Positions 52,067-61,931 of a stretch of 64,000 nt of DNA are shown here, one piece after another; within the stretch, counting starts at the first letter, position 1; every line of letters begins with the position of its first letter. This stretch comes from Lysobacterales bacterium. Lineage in GTDB: Bacteria > Pseudomonadota > Gammaproteobacteria > Xanthomonadales > Xanthomonadaceae. The stretch lies in NCBI GenBank assembly GCA_016718605.1, contig JADKCY010000002.1, positions 1,116,001 to 1,180,000 of the forward strand. The letters run 5' to 3'. The position numbers and the translations under genes are program-made. The notes below the pieces were generated by a model that made no database searches, had not been told where the DNA came from, and saw only the letters and a program-made list of their open reading frames with translations.

Positions 52067-54280
52067 TCAGCGACCGCCCTCGAATCCATTGGCAAAGCCA
52101 TTCCAGACACCCGCGGCCGTCGAGCTGACCACCCACAAGTCCGCCGTACGCGCCGGTTGATCACCCAGGGTCAGCTGACTGCCATTGGCGGCGACATCGG
52201 TTGCCAGGGTCTGCAGACCGCTGCCGTCCAAGCGGTAGTGGTCCATCGAACTGGCCTGCAGACTGCCGAGGTCGAGCTGCACTTCCCGCGTCAGCAGGCT
52301 GCGATTGAAGACCAGCACGTACAGGCGGTCGTTGCCACCATCAATGGCGTACACGCCGACGTTGTTTTCGTCCGCCGATGTGGCAGCGACGCTATGCCCA
52401 GTCAGTCGGGTGAACTGACCATCAAAATTGAGGAACAACTTGAATGCCTGCTCGGCCAGTGTGTTGTCCTCCGGCGCCACCCATCGCGTCGCGTAGTCGA
52501 CACCTTCTCGACCAAAAATCGCCAGCAACTCCGCCTGCGCCAAAGTGCCAGTCAAGCCGTCGTCCGGTCCCCATTTGTATTCGGTCAGCGCCAGCTTGAC
52601 CCCAGGACAACGCGCATCAATGGCCGCACGGGCACGGCGCAACAGATAGGGATTGGGTTCAGAGGTATCGCCGATCCACGACTCCGCGTTCCAACTCGGG
52701 TCATACAATTCACGCAGGGAGCGAAAGCGCCGCGCGGCCACCTCCGGCGACTCCCCGTAACTGGTGTCGTTGTCGAGTCCGTCGACGCCGTCACCTTGCG
52801 GGTAATAGTGCAGATCGAGATAGTCGACGGGTCGCACACCGGTGCTCTGCTGGGTCGCGCAAACCTGTTGTAGGTACCATTCAACGAAGAGCAATCCGCC
52901 ATGCGCCTGCCGGTCTGGCCCGTCATAGCAATTTCCCAAGGCAGCATCCGCGGCGGACGAGAAATAGTCGCACCACCCCCAGGTCACTGGACCAAAGATC
53001 TTCGCTTGCGGCTCGATCGCCTTGACCACCAGCGCCACATCACGGCCTTTGCTCCAGACTTCGTCGTAGGTCGGCGCCGTTGGGTGGATGTCGCGATGCG
53101 TGCTGTTCCACAACATGGCCTCGTTATCGAGCGCAAAAAGCGTGACGACGCCGGGACCGTGCTGGCTGCGCAAGTGGGTGACCCAGTCGGCCGCATAGCT
53201 CGTACCCACAGGCTTCGACGTGTCAGCTGGGTCATTGCCAGTAATTTTCCCATTGACGCAATGCGGACCGCTTGAACACAGGCCGTTGCCCGCATCTTCC
53301 TCGCACCATTCCGGCCAAGTGGCAGGATTGGCACCAAAGTAGGTGCATTCGTTCTGCGTCTGGGCACCATACTTGGCCACCGAGAACGACCAACGCTTGC
53401 TGCGATCATCTCTCGGCACCCAACCGATCGTTGGCAAGGTGATCAGTGGATCGCCGTTATGCGCTCGGGTGTCGGTGATGAAGGCATTCGCCGTCGAGCC
53501 CGCAGGCAGATTGTTGCCACTACCGTCTGCAATGTTCTGGTAGAACCAGTCACCCGCCGTGTTATGTACATCGAACTGCCAGTTGTGCCGCGTGGTGCTG
53601 TTGCCACCCCAGCGGCGTGTCGGATACCGCAAACGCGCATGCTGGGCGTTACTGCCAAAGTTGACACCGTAGATCATCGGATCAATGGCGCGCCGATTGG
53701 CTTGCGTATTGACGCTCAAGTTGACGGGTGTGGGTGGCGGTGGTGGCGCACCTTCGGTCAACACGATGTCGTCAATGTAGACGACCGATTGGTTTCCGCC
53801 GGTGCGGTCGGACAGGATGAGACCGTCGAAGTGCGTACCCGGCGCGCCGGCGAAGTCAACACTCAGCACCCGCCACTCTCCCGCAGACAACGAGCCACCA
53901 GCGACGACCGTCGAGGCGTCCAGGCTCCACACCGTGGTTTGTCCCAGTTGGAAGGACACGCTGAGTTGCTGGCCACCCGGTGCCGCACCGCGAACATGGA
54001 GACGCAGAGACGCATGGTCTGAAAACGCAATCGCCGCGGAGGAATGGATGAAGATGCCCGCCCATCCGTCCGGTTCAAACGAGATCGCGTTGGCGCCGGC
54101 ATGCACGACACTGGTCTGAGCAAAGCTATTGACCGCCCAGCTCCAGTTCTCGAAACCGGACGTCAGCCCGTCGCCATACACGATGCGTTCCGCCGCAGCA
54201 CTCGCCACATCGGCGACGCAGAGCAGCATGCTCGCTGCGACTTTCAACCAGCGACTTGTTTGGGCCACGAGAAATCTCAC
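52067..54280 (-). CDS. Secreted GH44 family glycoside hydrolase
   Basis: 737 residues with a signal peptide ending ASA near residue 29. Residues about 35-175 form a carbohydrate-binding-like beta-sandwich, then a proline linker (APPPPPTP) leads to the GH44 barrel. The acid/base glutamate is E387 in FALDNEAMLWNSTHRDIHP and the nucleophile E567 in LALTEYKWGPDD. Family members cut beta-1,4-glucans, xyloglucan or related polymers. The DNEPALW motif of the family reads DNEAMLW here. The protein ends GFANGFEGGR, close to the pectate lyase tail. Confidence 0.88.
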   Translation of the reverse strand: MRFLVAQTSRWLKVAASMLLCVADVASAAAERIVYGDGLTSGFENWSWAVNSFAQTSVVHAGANAISFEPDGWAGIFIHSSAAIAFSDHASLRLHVRGAAPGGQQLSVSFQLGQTTVWSLDASTVVAGGSLSAGEWRVLSVDFAGAPGTHFDGLILSDRTGGNQSVVYIDDIVLTEGAPPPPPTPVNLSVNTQANRRAIDPMIYGVNFGSNAQHARLRYPTRRWGGNSTTRHNWQFDVHNTAGDWFYQNIADGSGNNLPAGSTANAFITDTRAHNGDPLITLPTIGWVPRDDRSKRWSFSVAKYGAQTQNECTYFGANPATWPEWCEEDAGNGLCSSGPHCVNGKITGNDPADTSKPVGTSYAADWVTHLRSQHGPGVVTLFALDNEAMLWNSTHRDIHPTAPTYDEVWSKGRDVALVVKAIEPQAKIFGPVTWGWCDYFSSAADAALGNCYDGPDRQAHGGLLFVEWYLQQVCATQQSTGVRPVDYLDLHYYPQGDGVDGLDNDTSYGESPEVAARRFRSLRELYDPSWNAESWIGDTSEPNPYLLRRARAAIDARCPGVKLALTEYKWGPDDGLTGTLAQAELLAIFGREGVDYATRWVAPEDNTLAEQAFKLFLNFDGQFTRLTGHSVAATSADENNVGVYAIDGGNDRLYVLVFNRSLLTREVQLDLGSLQASSMDHYRLDGSGLQTLATDVAANGSQLTLGDQPARTADLWVVSSTAAGVWNGFANGFEGGR

Positions 54281-54377
54281 TGCAGTTGTAGGGGTTCAAA
54301 TCAGCCTTACGGCAAACAAGGCTGCCGCATGTCAAACCTGAAAAACCGTGATCCAGTGCCTACAGTGCCGCGATTCC

Positions 54378-57082
54378 TCAGCGTAACCAGGGCTCACCCT
54401 CATCCTGCAACCCGTAGCGTTGCCGTGCCTGTCCGGGAAGCGTTGATTGCACCGTGCCCTCGTCTGCGAGCGCGCTCAACGCGGCCAGCACGATGTGCTC
54501 GGCGTCGACCTCGAAGAAGCGTCGCAACGCCGCACGTCGATCACTACGTCCAAAGCCATCGGTCCCCAAGGTGACGTAGCGCTGCGGGATGCAGGCGCGA
54601 ATGAGTTCTGGCCAGGCGCGTACGTAATCGCTCGCCGCAACCACCGGCGTGCGATTCTGACCGAGCAACTGCGCGACCCGGCTGATGCGCGGCTCGCCAC
54701 CGAGCCGCTGGGCGCGCTCGCAAGCCATGCCGTCGCGATGCAGCTCGCTGTAACTGGTGGCGCTGAACACCCGTGCGGCAATACCCCAATCCTGCTGCAA
54801 CAAGCATTGCGCCGCGAGCACTTGAGTCATGATCGCGCCAGACCCAAGCAGATTGACCTGCGCATCTGGCACCTCGGTAAAACAGTACAAGCCAGAGGTG
54901 ACGTCCTCGACCGTGATGCCTCTGGGTGCATCCGGCTGCGCGTAGTTCTCGTTGCTCACCGTGAGGTAATAGAAAACGTCTTTCTGCGACTGCAGCATCT
55001 CCTGCATTCCGCGCTCCAGCAGCCAGGCAATCTCGAAGGCAAACGCCGGATCAAAGGCGCGCGCATTCGGCACATTGGCGAACATGCTCAAGCTGGCGCC
55101 ATCCTGATGCTGAAGGCCCTCGCCACTCAGCGTCGTGCGGCCTGCTGTGGCCCCCAGCAGAAAGCCGCGTGCGCGCTGATCGGCCGCTGCCCAAATCAGA
55201 TCTCCGACGCGCTGAAAGCCGAACATCGAGTAATAGATGTAGAACGGCAGCATCGGCAGGTTGTGCACGCTGTAACTCGTCGCAGCGGCGATCCACGAGC
55301 TGATCGCACCCGCCTCGGAAATGCCCTCCTCCAAAATCTGCCCAGTACTCTCCTCGCGGTAATACAGCATCGAACCCAGATCTTCTGGTTCGTAGAGTTG
55401 CCCATGTGGCGCGTAGATGCCGACCTGCCGAAACAGACTAGCCATCCCGAAGGTGCGTGCTTCATCCGCCACGATGGGCACCACGCGCGGACCAACGTGG
55501 GCGTCCTTGAGCAGATTGCCGAGCATCCGCACCACCGCCATGGTGGTCGACATCGCTTTCTGTTCCGCCTGCAGGGCGAAGCCACCAAACTGGCTGGCTT
55601 GCGGTACTGGCAAAACCTCATCGCTGTGGACGCGGCGACGCGGCAGATAACCGCCCAAGGCCGTGCGCCGTTCATGCAGATAGCGCATTTCCGCGCTGTG
55701 TTCGGCTGGTCGATAGAACTGCAGCGCCTCCACTGCGGCGTCATCCAGTGGCAGGTTGAAGCGATCACGAAACGCCAGCAGATCGTTCTGTTCCAGCGTC
55801 TTCTGCTGATGCGTGGTCATGCGGCCTTGGCCGACGCTGCCCATGCCGTAACCCTTCATGGTCTTGGCCAGGATGACGGTCGGCTGGCCCCGATGCGCCA
55901 CAGCGGCGGCATACGCCGCGTACAACTTGTGACTGTCATGCCCGCCACGACGCAGGCGTTCGATGTCGCGATCCGACAGATCGGCCACCAGCGCGGCGAG
56001 TTCCGGTGCCCGTTGAAAAAAACGCTCGCGGTTGTAAGCCCCGTCATTGGCCGACAAGGTCTGGAACTGGCCATCGACGGTCTGCGCGAACGCGCGCAGC
56101 AAGTCACCCGCCTGATCGCGGGCGAACAGGCGATCCCAATCCGACGACCAAAGCACCTTGATGACATGCCAGCCCGCGCCGGTGAAGAGCGCTTCCAGCT
56201 CATCGATGATGCGGCTGTTGCCACGCACCGGACCATCCAGACGCTGCAGATTGCAGTTGATGACGAAGGTCAAATGATCGAGTCGCTCACGCGCCGCCAA
56301 CGATAGCGCGCCGATGGATTCCGGCTCGTCCATTTCGCCATCGCCGAAGAAACCCCAGACGCGGCGCTCGCCCGCTGTGCTCAAACCGCGATGATCGAGA
56401 TAGCGCAGAAAGCGCGCCTGATAGATCGCGCTGATCGGCCCAAGCCCCATCGAGCCGGTCGGAAACTGCCAGAAATCCGGCATCAGCCAAGGATGTGGAT
56501 ACGAGCTCAGACCGCCACCACCGATCTCGCGACGATAGTGATCCAACTGGACCTCGCTCAGATGCCCTTCCAAAAAGGCACGCGCATAGACACCAGGCGC
56601 GGAATGCGGCTGAAAATAAACCAGATCGCCGCCCTGCGGATGCCCGCAGGCTTTGAAGAAGTGATGGAAGCCCACTTCGAATAGTTCGGCCGCCGAAGCA
56701 TAGCTGGCGATATGCCCACCCAGTTCGGCAGACTCGCGATTGGCGCGCATCACCATCGCCAGTGCATTCCAGCGTACCGCCGCCATCAGGCGCGCCTCCA
56801 GCGCGTCTTCGCCCGGGTAATGCGGCTGCCGCGCCAAGGGAATGCTGTTGCAGTAAGGCGTCACACGTGCGCGCGCCGATTGCACGCCACGCGCCAGCGC
56901 ATGATCCGCCAAGCGGTCAAACAGATACTGCGCCGCGCCACGCCCTCACGGGCAATCACGGCATCCAGCGCCTGCAACCACTCCACGGTCTCCGCCGGAT
57001 CAACATCTCGGCCACCCGCCGAGGCGGACAACAAGAAGTGCAGCAGCTTCAGGAATCGTCGACATGCAAAACCCGGGGGCAA
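54378..57082 (-). pseudogene. Second aceE (pyruvate dehydrogenase E1), frameshifted near the N-terminus
   Basis: The long frame 54378-56912 encodes about 844 residues of AceE, lacking only the first 60 or so. Those residues (DVDPAETVEWLQALDAVIAREGV) are read in another frame up to about 56935. Adding one G in the CGGCG run at about 56933-56935 would join REGVARAQYLFDRL exactly as in other AceE proteins, so one base is missing. Thiamine site FFGDGEMDEPES and NCNLQRLDGPV are intact. Upstream only a TTG (57082) is in frame; an ATG at 57065 is out of frame, so a second indel is possible. A sequence error or a real loss are both possible. Confidence 0.8.
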
Positions 57083-57109
57083 GCGTTGATTGAGGATAAT
57101 TGCGGCGGT

Positions 57110-57870
57110 TCAGTCCAGCTCGACCCACACCGGCGCGTGGTCGGAAGGCCGTTCCCAGGTGCGCGGCTCGCGATCAATGACCGCCGCACGACAACGCGAC
57201 TTGAGCGCCTCGGACACCAACACCAGATCGATTCGCAAACCGATATTGCGGCGGAATCCGGCCTGTCGGTAATCCCACCAACTGAACTGACCGGCGTCTG
57301 CGCTGAACAGCCGGAAGCTGTCGTGCAGGCCCTGATCCATCAGGCCGGTCAAGGCAGCGCGCTCGGGCACCGAGCAGAGAATCTGATCCTTCCACCGCAG
57401 GATCGTGCATCGCGGTCATCGGGCGCGATATTGAAATCGCCCAACACGATCAAGTTCGGATAACGCCCACGCTCGACAGCGATCCAGTCATGCACGGCCT
57501 GCAACCAGCGCAGTTTGTAGTCGTACTTCTCATCGCCCACCGCCTTGCCGTTGACCACATACAGATTGATGACCCTCAAGTCGCCAAAACTGGCCGCAAT
57601 GGCACGCTTCTGTTCGTCGTCAAAGCCCGGAATGCCGACCTGCACGGCCTGCGCAGGCTCGCGCGACAACAGCGCAACCCCGTTGTAGGTCTTCTGCCCG
57701 GCAAACACGCTGCGATATCCCAACGCGGCCAGTTCCGCGTCGGGAAACTTGTGATCCTCCAACTTGGTTTCCTGCAAACCGATGACATCGGGCCGCCGCG
57801 ATTCCAGCCACGCGGACAGATGAGGCAGACGGACGTTGAGGGAGTTGACATTCCAGGAGGCGATTTTCAT
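57110..57870 (-). pseudogene. xthA: Exodeoxyribonuclease III, broken by two 2-nt losses
   Basis: The N-terminal part (MKIASWNVNSLNVRLPHL ... GLQETKLED ... VLGDFNIAPDDRD) and the C-terminal part (PERAALTGLMDQGLHDSFRLF ... FSWWDYRQAGFRRNIGLRIDLVLVS ... SDHAPVWVEL) are in different frames. At about 57412 GATGCACG would become GATGTGCACG, and at about 57397 GGTGGAAG would become GGTGTGGAAG, to give DRDVHDPAVWKDQILCSVPER. Each site thus lacks a TG pair. The normal enzyme, about 255 residues, is the abasic-site endonuclease/3' exonuclease of DNA repair. It lies 27 nt upstream of the broken aceE. Confidence 0.82.
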
Positions 57871-57923
57871 TTGGTCGATATGTTTTTGAATTTTTGAGAT
57901 TTATAAGAAGTTCAACGAAACGA

Positions 57924-57943
57924 TACCCCCACATGTACCCCCA
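57924..57943. repeat. Direct repeat TACCCCCA, possible integrase att remnant
   Basis: TACCCCCA occurs at 57924-57931 and again at 57936-57943, a 12-nt period. Such C-rich repeats are common just before tyrosine-integrase genes. No integrase is present, so this is only a possible scar at the left edge of the inserted region. Confidence 0.3.
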
Positions 57944-58045
57944 TGACGGCATGGCTTGGCGCGAATAACCGGTCTTGCCCATCAGAAAGCGCGCTGTTAG
58001 ATGCTACTCCTCCAATTGAAGGCGACGATATTTCAGCTGACCTTC

Positions 58046-58276
58046 TGACCTGCCTGGCGATTTTCGCACCGAGTGATAGTTGAGAGGATGGCTCCCCACA
58101 GCAGCGAGGCGCTCATGCGCAAGTCCCGATTCTCCGAAGAACAGATGGTCAAGATTCTCCGCGAAGCCGATAAGTCGCCGGTCATGGAGGCGGCGAAGAA
58201 GCACGGCATCAGCGAACAGACGCTTCGTAAGCTCTCTCAAGCGGGCGCTGTTCGGCCAGAAGCGGGCGGTCGATAG
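58046..58276 (+). pseudogene. IS3-family orfA fragment, left inverted copy
   Basis: Begins with TGACCTGCCTGG, a typical IS3-group terminal repeat. The reading frame (58073-58276) gives MRKSRFSEEQMVKILREADKS and AAKKHGISEQT, the start of an IS3 orfA transposase, then diverges (LRKLSQAGAVR) where TIYTW would be expected. So only about the first 40 conserved codons survive. About 165 bp (58046-58212) are repeated in inverse orientation at 62436-62599, the other side of the inserted segment. Confidence 0.75.
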
Positions 58277-58319
58277 CGCCGTCATCAATCGCCAAGACGA
58301 CTGCGGAGAACGCAATCCT

Positions 58320-59297
58320 TCACGGGGCGAATCCCCTTCTGTAGGAGCGCGGACTCAGCCCCAATCGCTTCTTGAACTGGTGCCGAAGATTGGCCGCTGT
58401 GCCCAGACCAGACTTGGCGGCGATCGACTCAAAATCGTCTTCAGTTTCTTCAATAAGGCTTTTCGCCAGATTTACTCGCTGCACGCTCAACCATTCGCCG
58501 GGCGACATGCCGGTCGCTCCCAAGAATCTCCTATGGAAGGACCTTGGGCTAAGTGATGCCCACTTTGCCATCGTTTCGATTGTCATTGGATGATCGATTT
58601 TTCTTCGAATCTTCTCCAGGACGCGCCCAAACCCTCTGGACTCGCGAACATCAACGGGGGCGACAACAAACTGGGACTGCCCACCCTCGCGATGCGGAGG
58701 AAGAACAAGTCTCTTCGCCACGAGATTTGCTGTTCGAACCCCGAAGTCCGACCTTACGAGGTGGAGGCACATATCGATTCCCGCGGCACTTCCGGCAGAC
58801 GTGATGACCGTGCCCTCCTGCATGTAGAGCACGTCTGGTTCAAACGTTACCCCTGGGTAGCGACGCTCGAAGACTTCCCTGTAGCGCCAATGTGTCGTGG
58901 CACGCCTTCCATCCAGCAATCCGGCTTCGGCGAGCACAAACGCCCCCGAACAGATGGACACGATTCTTGCGCCATTGGCGTGTGCTCTTCGAAGAGCCTG
59001 CAGTAGAGCTTCGGGTGGACGTTCCTCCGGGTTTCGCCATCCCGGGACGATGACAGTTCCAGCGTCGAGAAGGCCATGAACATCCGTATCCACGGCCATT
59101 CGCGTGCCGTATTGACCCACCACATTGCGACCGTTCAGCGACGCGGTCTTGAACGTGTACCAATTCGGGCCCGCTTCGGGGCGGGGAAGCCCGAAGACCT
59201 CCGCTACGCATGCGAATTCAAAGACGCAGAACTCGTCGTACATCAATGCGACGACGAGGGGGTTCGGGGTTCGCCCATGGCGCGTGCTGGTTGGCAT
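58320..59297 (-). CDS. GlxA/FtrA-like AraC-family regulator
   Basis: About 325 residues from the ATG at 59297. N-terminal DJ-1/PfpI-like domain (LVVALMYDEFCVFEFACVAEVFGLPRP ... GARIVSICSGAFVLAEAGLLDGRRATTHWRY) followed by an AraC helix-turn-helix pair (PMTIETMAKWASLSPRSFHRRFLGATGMSPGEWL ... FESIAAKSGLGTAANLRHQFKKRLGLSPRSYRR). This is the FtrA arrangement, often next to a rhodanese gene, as here (divergent, 90 nt between starts). Some lines of this gene are clearly less GC-rich than the neighbouring chromosome (24 of 60 bases are G or C at 58561-58620). Confidence 0.85.
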   Translation of the reverse strand: MPTSTRHGRTPNPLVVALMYDEFCVFEFACVAEVFGLPRPEAGPNWYTFKTASLNGRNVVGQYGTRMAVDTDVHGLLDAGTVIVPGWRNPEERPPEALLQALRRAHANGARIVSICSGAFVLAEAGLLDGRRATTHWRYREVFERRYPGVTFEPDVLYMQEGTVITSAGSAAGIDMCLHLVRSDFGVRTANLVAKRLVLPPHREGGQSQFVVAPVDVRESRGFGRVLEKIRRKIDHPMTIETMAKWASLSPRSFHRRFLGATGMSPGEWLSVQRVNLAKSLIEETEDDFESIAAKSGLGTAANLRHQFKKRLGLSPRSYRRGFAP

Positions 59298-59387
59298 GAT
59301 CTTTGCGATTAAAGGCATTTGTGCCAGTGGCAAGCAATGTACTCCAAGCGAAGAATTCTTTCGCCATTTGGGCACTGGAGAACGATC

Positions 59388-59786
59388 ATGCGAAACGGCG
59401 TCACGTCTACCCCCGCGGCAACCCCAGAGGATGCGACAAGGCACTTTGCGGCTGAGTTCTCTTTCGAAACGGACTGCTGGGACACCCATGAAGCGCTTGA
59501 GAGCGAAGACCCAGGCTTCGTCCTCCTAGATGTACGGAGTCCTAAGCTCTTTGAGCAAGGTCACATCCCGGGAGCCACCAACCTGCCACACGGAAAGATT
59601 GTTCCGGCGAAGCTCACTTCATTTCCCGAGGGCATTTTGTTTGTGACCTACTGTGCCGGCCCGCACTGCAACGGAGCGGCGCGTGGCGCATTGCGTTTGG
59701 CCCAACTCGGCAGGCCGGTCAAGATCATGGCGGGAGGCGTTACGGGATGGATCGCTGAGGGCTTCGATCTTGTGACGGGGGCATGA
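59388..59786 (+). CDS. Rhodanese-like sulfurtransferase
   Basis: 132 residues from the ATG at 59388, preceded by GGAG. Rhodanese domain: VLLDVRSPKLFEQGHIPGATNLPHGKI, the active-site loop VTYCAGPHCNGAARGALRLAQLG with the catalytic cysteine (YC-AGPHC), and GGVTGWIAEGF. It may transfer sulfur or act in detoxification of thiosulfate or cyanide; the divergent FtrA-like gene probably regulates it. Its stop overlaps the start of the GNAT fragment (ATGA). Confidence 0.85.
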   Translation: MRNGVTSTPAATPEDATRHFAAEFSFETDCWDTHEALESEDPGFVLLDVRSPKLFEQGHIPGATNLPHGKIVPAKLTSFPEGILFVTYCAGPHCNGAARGALRLAQLGRPVKIMAGGVTGWIAEGFDLVTGA

Positions 59787-59905
59787 GCGCTGGCATCACC
59801 ATTCGGCCTGCAAGCCTCCGGGACATCTCGGAGGTTTGCCGCATGATTGCTGATCACGCCTTGTACGAAAGGGCCCCGATCAATCTGGAAGGTGCAAAAA
59901 GGGTT
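59783..59905 (+). pseudogene. GNAT acetyltransferase, only the N-terminal fragment
   Basis: Starts within the rhodanese stop. The first 40 residues, ITIRPASLRDISEVCRMIADHALYERAPINLEGAKRVL, are a clear GNAT N-terminus. After about 59905 the likeness ends and the frame continues as unrelated Arg/Pro-rich sequence to 60148, without the acetyl-CoA site. The gene was cut by a rearrangement. Confidence 0.65.
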
Positions 59906-60456
59906 CTACCCCGAAACCACGGACAGTCAGGCAAGGTCTTCTGGGCCAAGATTCGCTTTGGGTATAGGAAGCTCAAACGCTTTTTGGGGCCGCCTTACCA
60001 GCAGCCCGCGACCACGCAAGCGCCGGATGGGGCTCGGGTCGGCGGTCCGCGCGGTGGGATTCGGCTTCACGGGGCCGCGCAGCGGGTAGGCAGTGCGCTT
60101 TCTCCAGCGCAGCGTGCTCCGGCAAGTGGGCGAGCATGGCACGGATGACGCCAACCCCGCCGACGTGAACAGAATCGGAGCGTGTCGGTGTGCCGACGAC
60201 CGGGATCACGCGAGATCGCCACTTCTTTCCTCATCAAACCTTGGCAGTTGCCCGCAAAGGATCGCGTAGTTGCAGAAAGGACCCCGACCTAGGCTGCACG
60301 CCCTGAGTTGACGTTCCGCCGCGCGAGCATCAGCCCTGCGGATTTCGCGGCGGAATGGCCAGCAAAACGTCACCGCCTGACCAGAGGTTGCAGCAGACGC
60401 GTGGGCTGCGGCCCACGACGCTCATGCCCATTTTCAGACGTTTGGTGGAGGTACGC
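59906..60456. other. Rearranged stretch without a supported gene
   Basis: Between the cut GNAT gene and the PKS-like gene no frame has codon bias or a recognised motif. Short arms GTCGG and CCGAC near 60180 could pair. Open frames here are probably chance. Confidence 0.5.
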
Positions 60457-61632
60457 ATGCGCTGGGTTGATTCGGAGGAACGGCTCGAGGGTCAATGTCA
60501 CACAACCAAGGACCTGAGCGCCATTCTCGCCCCGGTGCTCGGTAGCTGGAAGCCTCGCTTCGAGACCGCCGAGCTGCGCTCTGGCGACGACCTCTACTCG
60601 GAACACTTCTTCGCGCGCCTGGGTGTTTCGCAGCGTTCGCTCGTGGTCGATCCGGCCGACCCCGATCGGTGGTGGCAGCGAGAGAGCAGTACCAACCCGC
60701 TCAGCCGCGCTGGGGCACGGGCCTATCTCGCGCTGCTGGAGCGCCACAGACCGCTCGATGCGGGCGATCGATTGATCATAGTCTCCAACGTGTTCGACAC
60801 CCACGCGCCCGGGCTCGGAGTCGGCGTATTGACCGAGCTCATTCGCGCCGATCCCCGCTTTGTCAGTCCGAGTCTTCTGCCCCTGAGCGGTGATGGCTGC
60901 AGCGGGTTCATCTCAGCCATGCGTGAGGCCGACCTCTGGCTGCGCGCCAACCCGAAGAGCCGGGTCGCGGTCGTCTCCAGTGAGGTGTGCAGCCCCTTCT
61001 TTTGGAGGCCGACGCTTCTCGCGCGGCTCGAGCAAGCCTTCGATGCGACCACTGACCCAGCGCGGCGGATGCAGCTCGCCCGCATGGTGCGCAGCTTGAT
61101 GATCCAGCGTGTGCTCTTCGGCGACGGCAGCGTCGCGGCGCTCTTCGACAACGCCGACGACGACGGTCTGCGCTTCAATTCCTTCGACCGCTGGACCAAC
61201 CTGCGAGCAGACGACAGGGAGCTGCTGAAGGTCGTCGGGATCGGCACGGATCTGCTAAGGATCGTCGGGGCTGACGCCGACGAGCTGGAGCTGCCGACGT
61301 TTGGCTTCTTCCATCAGGATGCGAGACGCCTCGGTCCGCGCTTGGCGGAGGGGTACTTGCCGCGCGCCCGTCGCGTACTCGACGAGATGCCGTTGCGCCC
61401 GCGCGCCTACGCACTGCACGCCGGCTCCGGCGCTATCCTCGACCTTGTCCAGAGCGCGCTTGGGCTGGAGGCCGCAGACATGGCCGCGTCGCGCGAGCTG
61501 CTCGCGGAGGCGGGGAACCTCAACTCGGCAACGGGCGCGGCCATTGTGCACCGCTTGCATCGGGCGGGGGCCCAGGGGCCAACGATGTGCGTGTTCTTCG
61601 GCGTCGGGTTGACCCTCCAGGTCGCCTACTGA
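60457..61632 (+). CDS. Divergent type III polyketide synthase-like thiolase-fold protein
   Basis: 391 residues. The ATG at 60457 follows GGTGGAGG by about 7 nt, a much better start than in-frame ATGs at 60355 and 60424. The Cys-His-Asn triad of type III PKS/KAS III enzymes is present: C148 (SGDGCSGF), H321 (LHAGSGAILD, where plant-type enzymes have HPGG) and N354 (AGNLNSATG). FGDGSVAALF and the C-terminal FFGVGLTLQ are other family points. The usual N-terminal GxGTAxP strand is missing, so the protein is short at the start or specialised. Product unknown. GC is higher than in the flanking FtrA gene (43 of 60 at 61021-61080). Confidence 0.75.
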   Translation: MRWVDSEERLEGQCHTTKDLSAILAPVLGSWKPRFETAELRSGDDLYSEHFFARLGVSQRSLVVDPADPDRWWQRESSTNPLSRAGARAYLALLERHRPLDAGDRLIIVSNVFDTHAPGLGVGVLTELIRADPRFVSPSLLPLSGDGCSGFISAMREADLWLRANPKSRVAVVSSEVCSPFFWRPTLLARLEQAFDATTDPARRMQLARMVRSLMIQRVLFGDGSVAALFDNADDDGLRFNSFDRWTNLRADDRELLKVVGIGTDLLRIVGADADELELPTFGFFHQDARRLGPRLAEGYLPRARRVLDEMPLRPRAYALHAGSGAILDLVQSALGLEAADMAASRELLAEAGNLNSATGAAIVHRLHRAGAQGPTMCVFFGVGLTLQVAY

Positions 61633-61746
61633 CGGCGATCCCGTGCGTTAGAGCGGTTCTCGTGCTCGTGCCCGGAGCCGTGGCTGACGCTGACGGCGAC
61701 TGAGCGGAGACTGCGTCGAAAGAGCAGACCGGCCGCTGTAGGTAGA

Positions 61747-61764
61747 TTGTCGGCAAACCGACAA
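61747..61764 (+). promoter_or_regulatory. Perfect 7-bp hairpin in the leader of the 51-residue ORF
   Basis: TTGTCGG, CAAA, CCGACAA forms a stem ending at the AAAGGA ribosome site of the small ORF at 61776. It could affect ribosome access or be a short operator. Confidence 0.4.
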
Positions 61765-61775
61765 AGGAAAACCCC

Positions 61776-61931
61776 ATGGATGCCGAAATTGATGCACTGC
61801 TCGCAGATGTCGTCCCTGAAATGTCGACTAGCGAATTCGATTCGCACGAAGTGATCAAACAGATCTTGCAGTATCCCACCGCGCCAATGTTGGCCTGCTT
61901 GCCCACGCTATCGAATCGTATCCTGACCTAG
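61776..61931 (+). CDS. 51-residue hypothetical protein, 3' end cut by IS
   Basis: ATG at 61776 follows AAGGA by about 8 nt. The product starts MDAEIDALLADVVPEM and has no recognised domain. The stop codon TAG lies in CTAG, immediately next to the CAGGCTG end of the IS5-type remnant, so the original gene probably continued and was truncated by the insertion. Confidence 0.5.
   Translation: MDAEIDALLADVVPEMSTSEFDSHEVIKQILQYPTAPMLACLPTLSNRILT

Noticed and set aside
54447..56306. 619-codon open frame on the plus strand
   Set aside because: It lies wholly antisense to the second aceE, has no known motif and arises from the high-GC codon bias of that gene.
57924..57943. CRISPR-like repeat
   Set aside because: Only two units with a 4-nt gap; there are no spacers or cas genes, and no other regularly spaced repeats were seen in the window.
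60168..60200. Integron attC-like hairpin near 60180
   Set aside because: The arms are only 5 bp, and the conserved GTTRRRY and RYYYAAC boxes are missing.
59927..60209. Minus-strand frames of 75-78 codons in the rearranged stretch
   Set aside because: Arg/Pro-rich chance translation with no ribosome site or family likeness.
60355..60456. Earlier ATG starts for the PKS-like gene
   Set aside because: Neither 60355 nor 60424 has a suitable ribosome site, while 60457 has GGTGGAGG at proper spacing.
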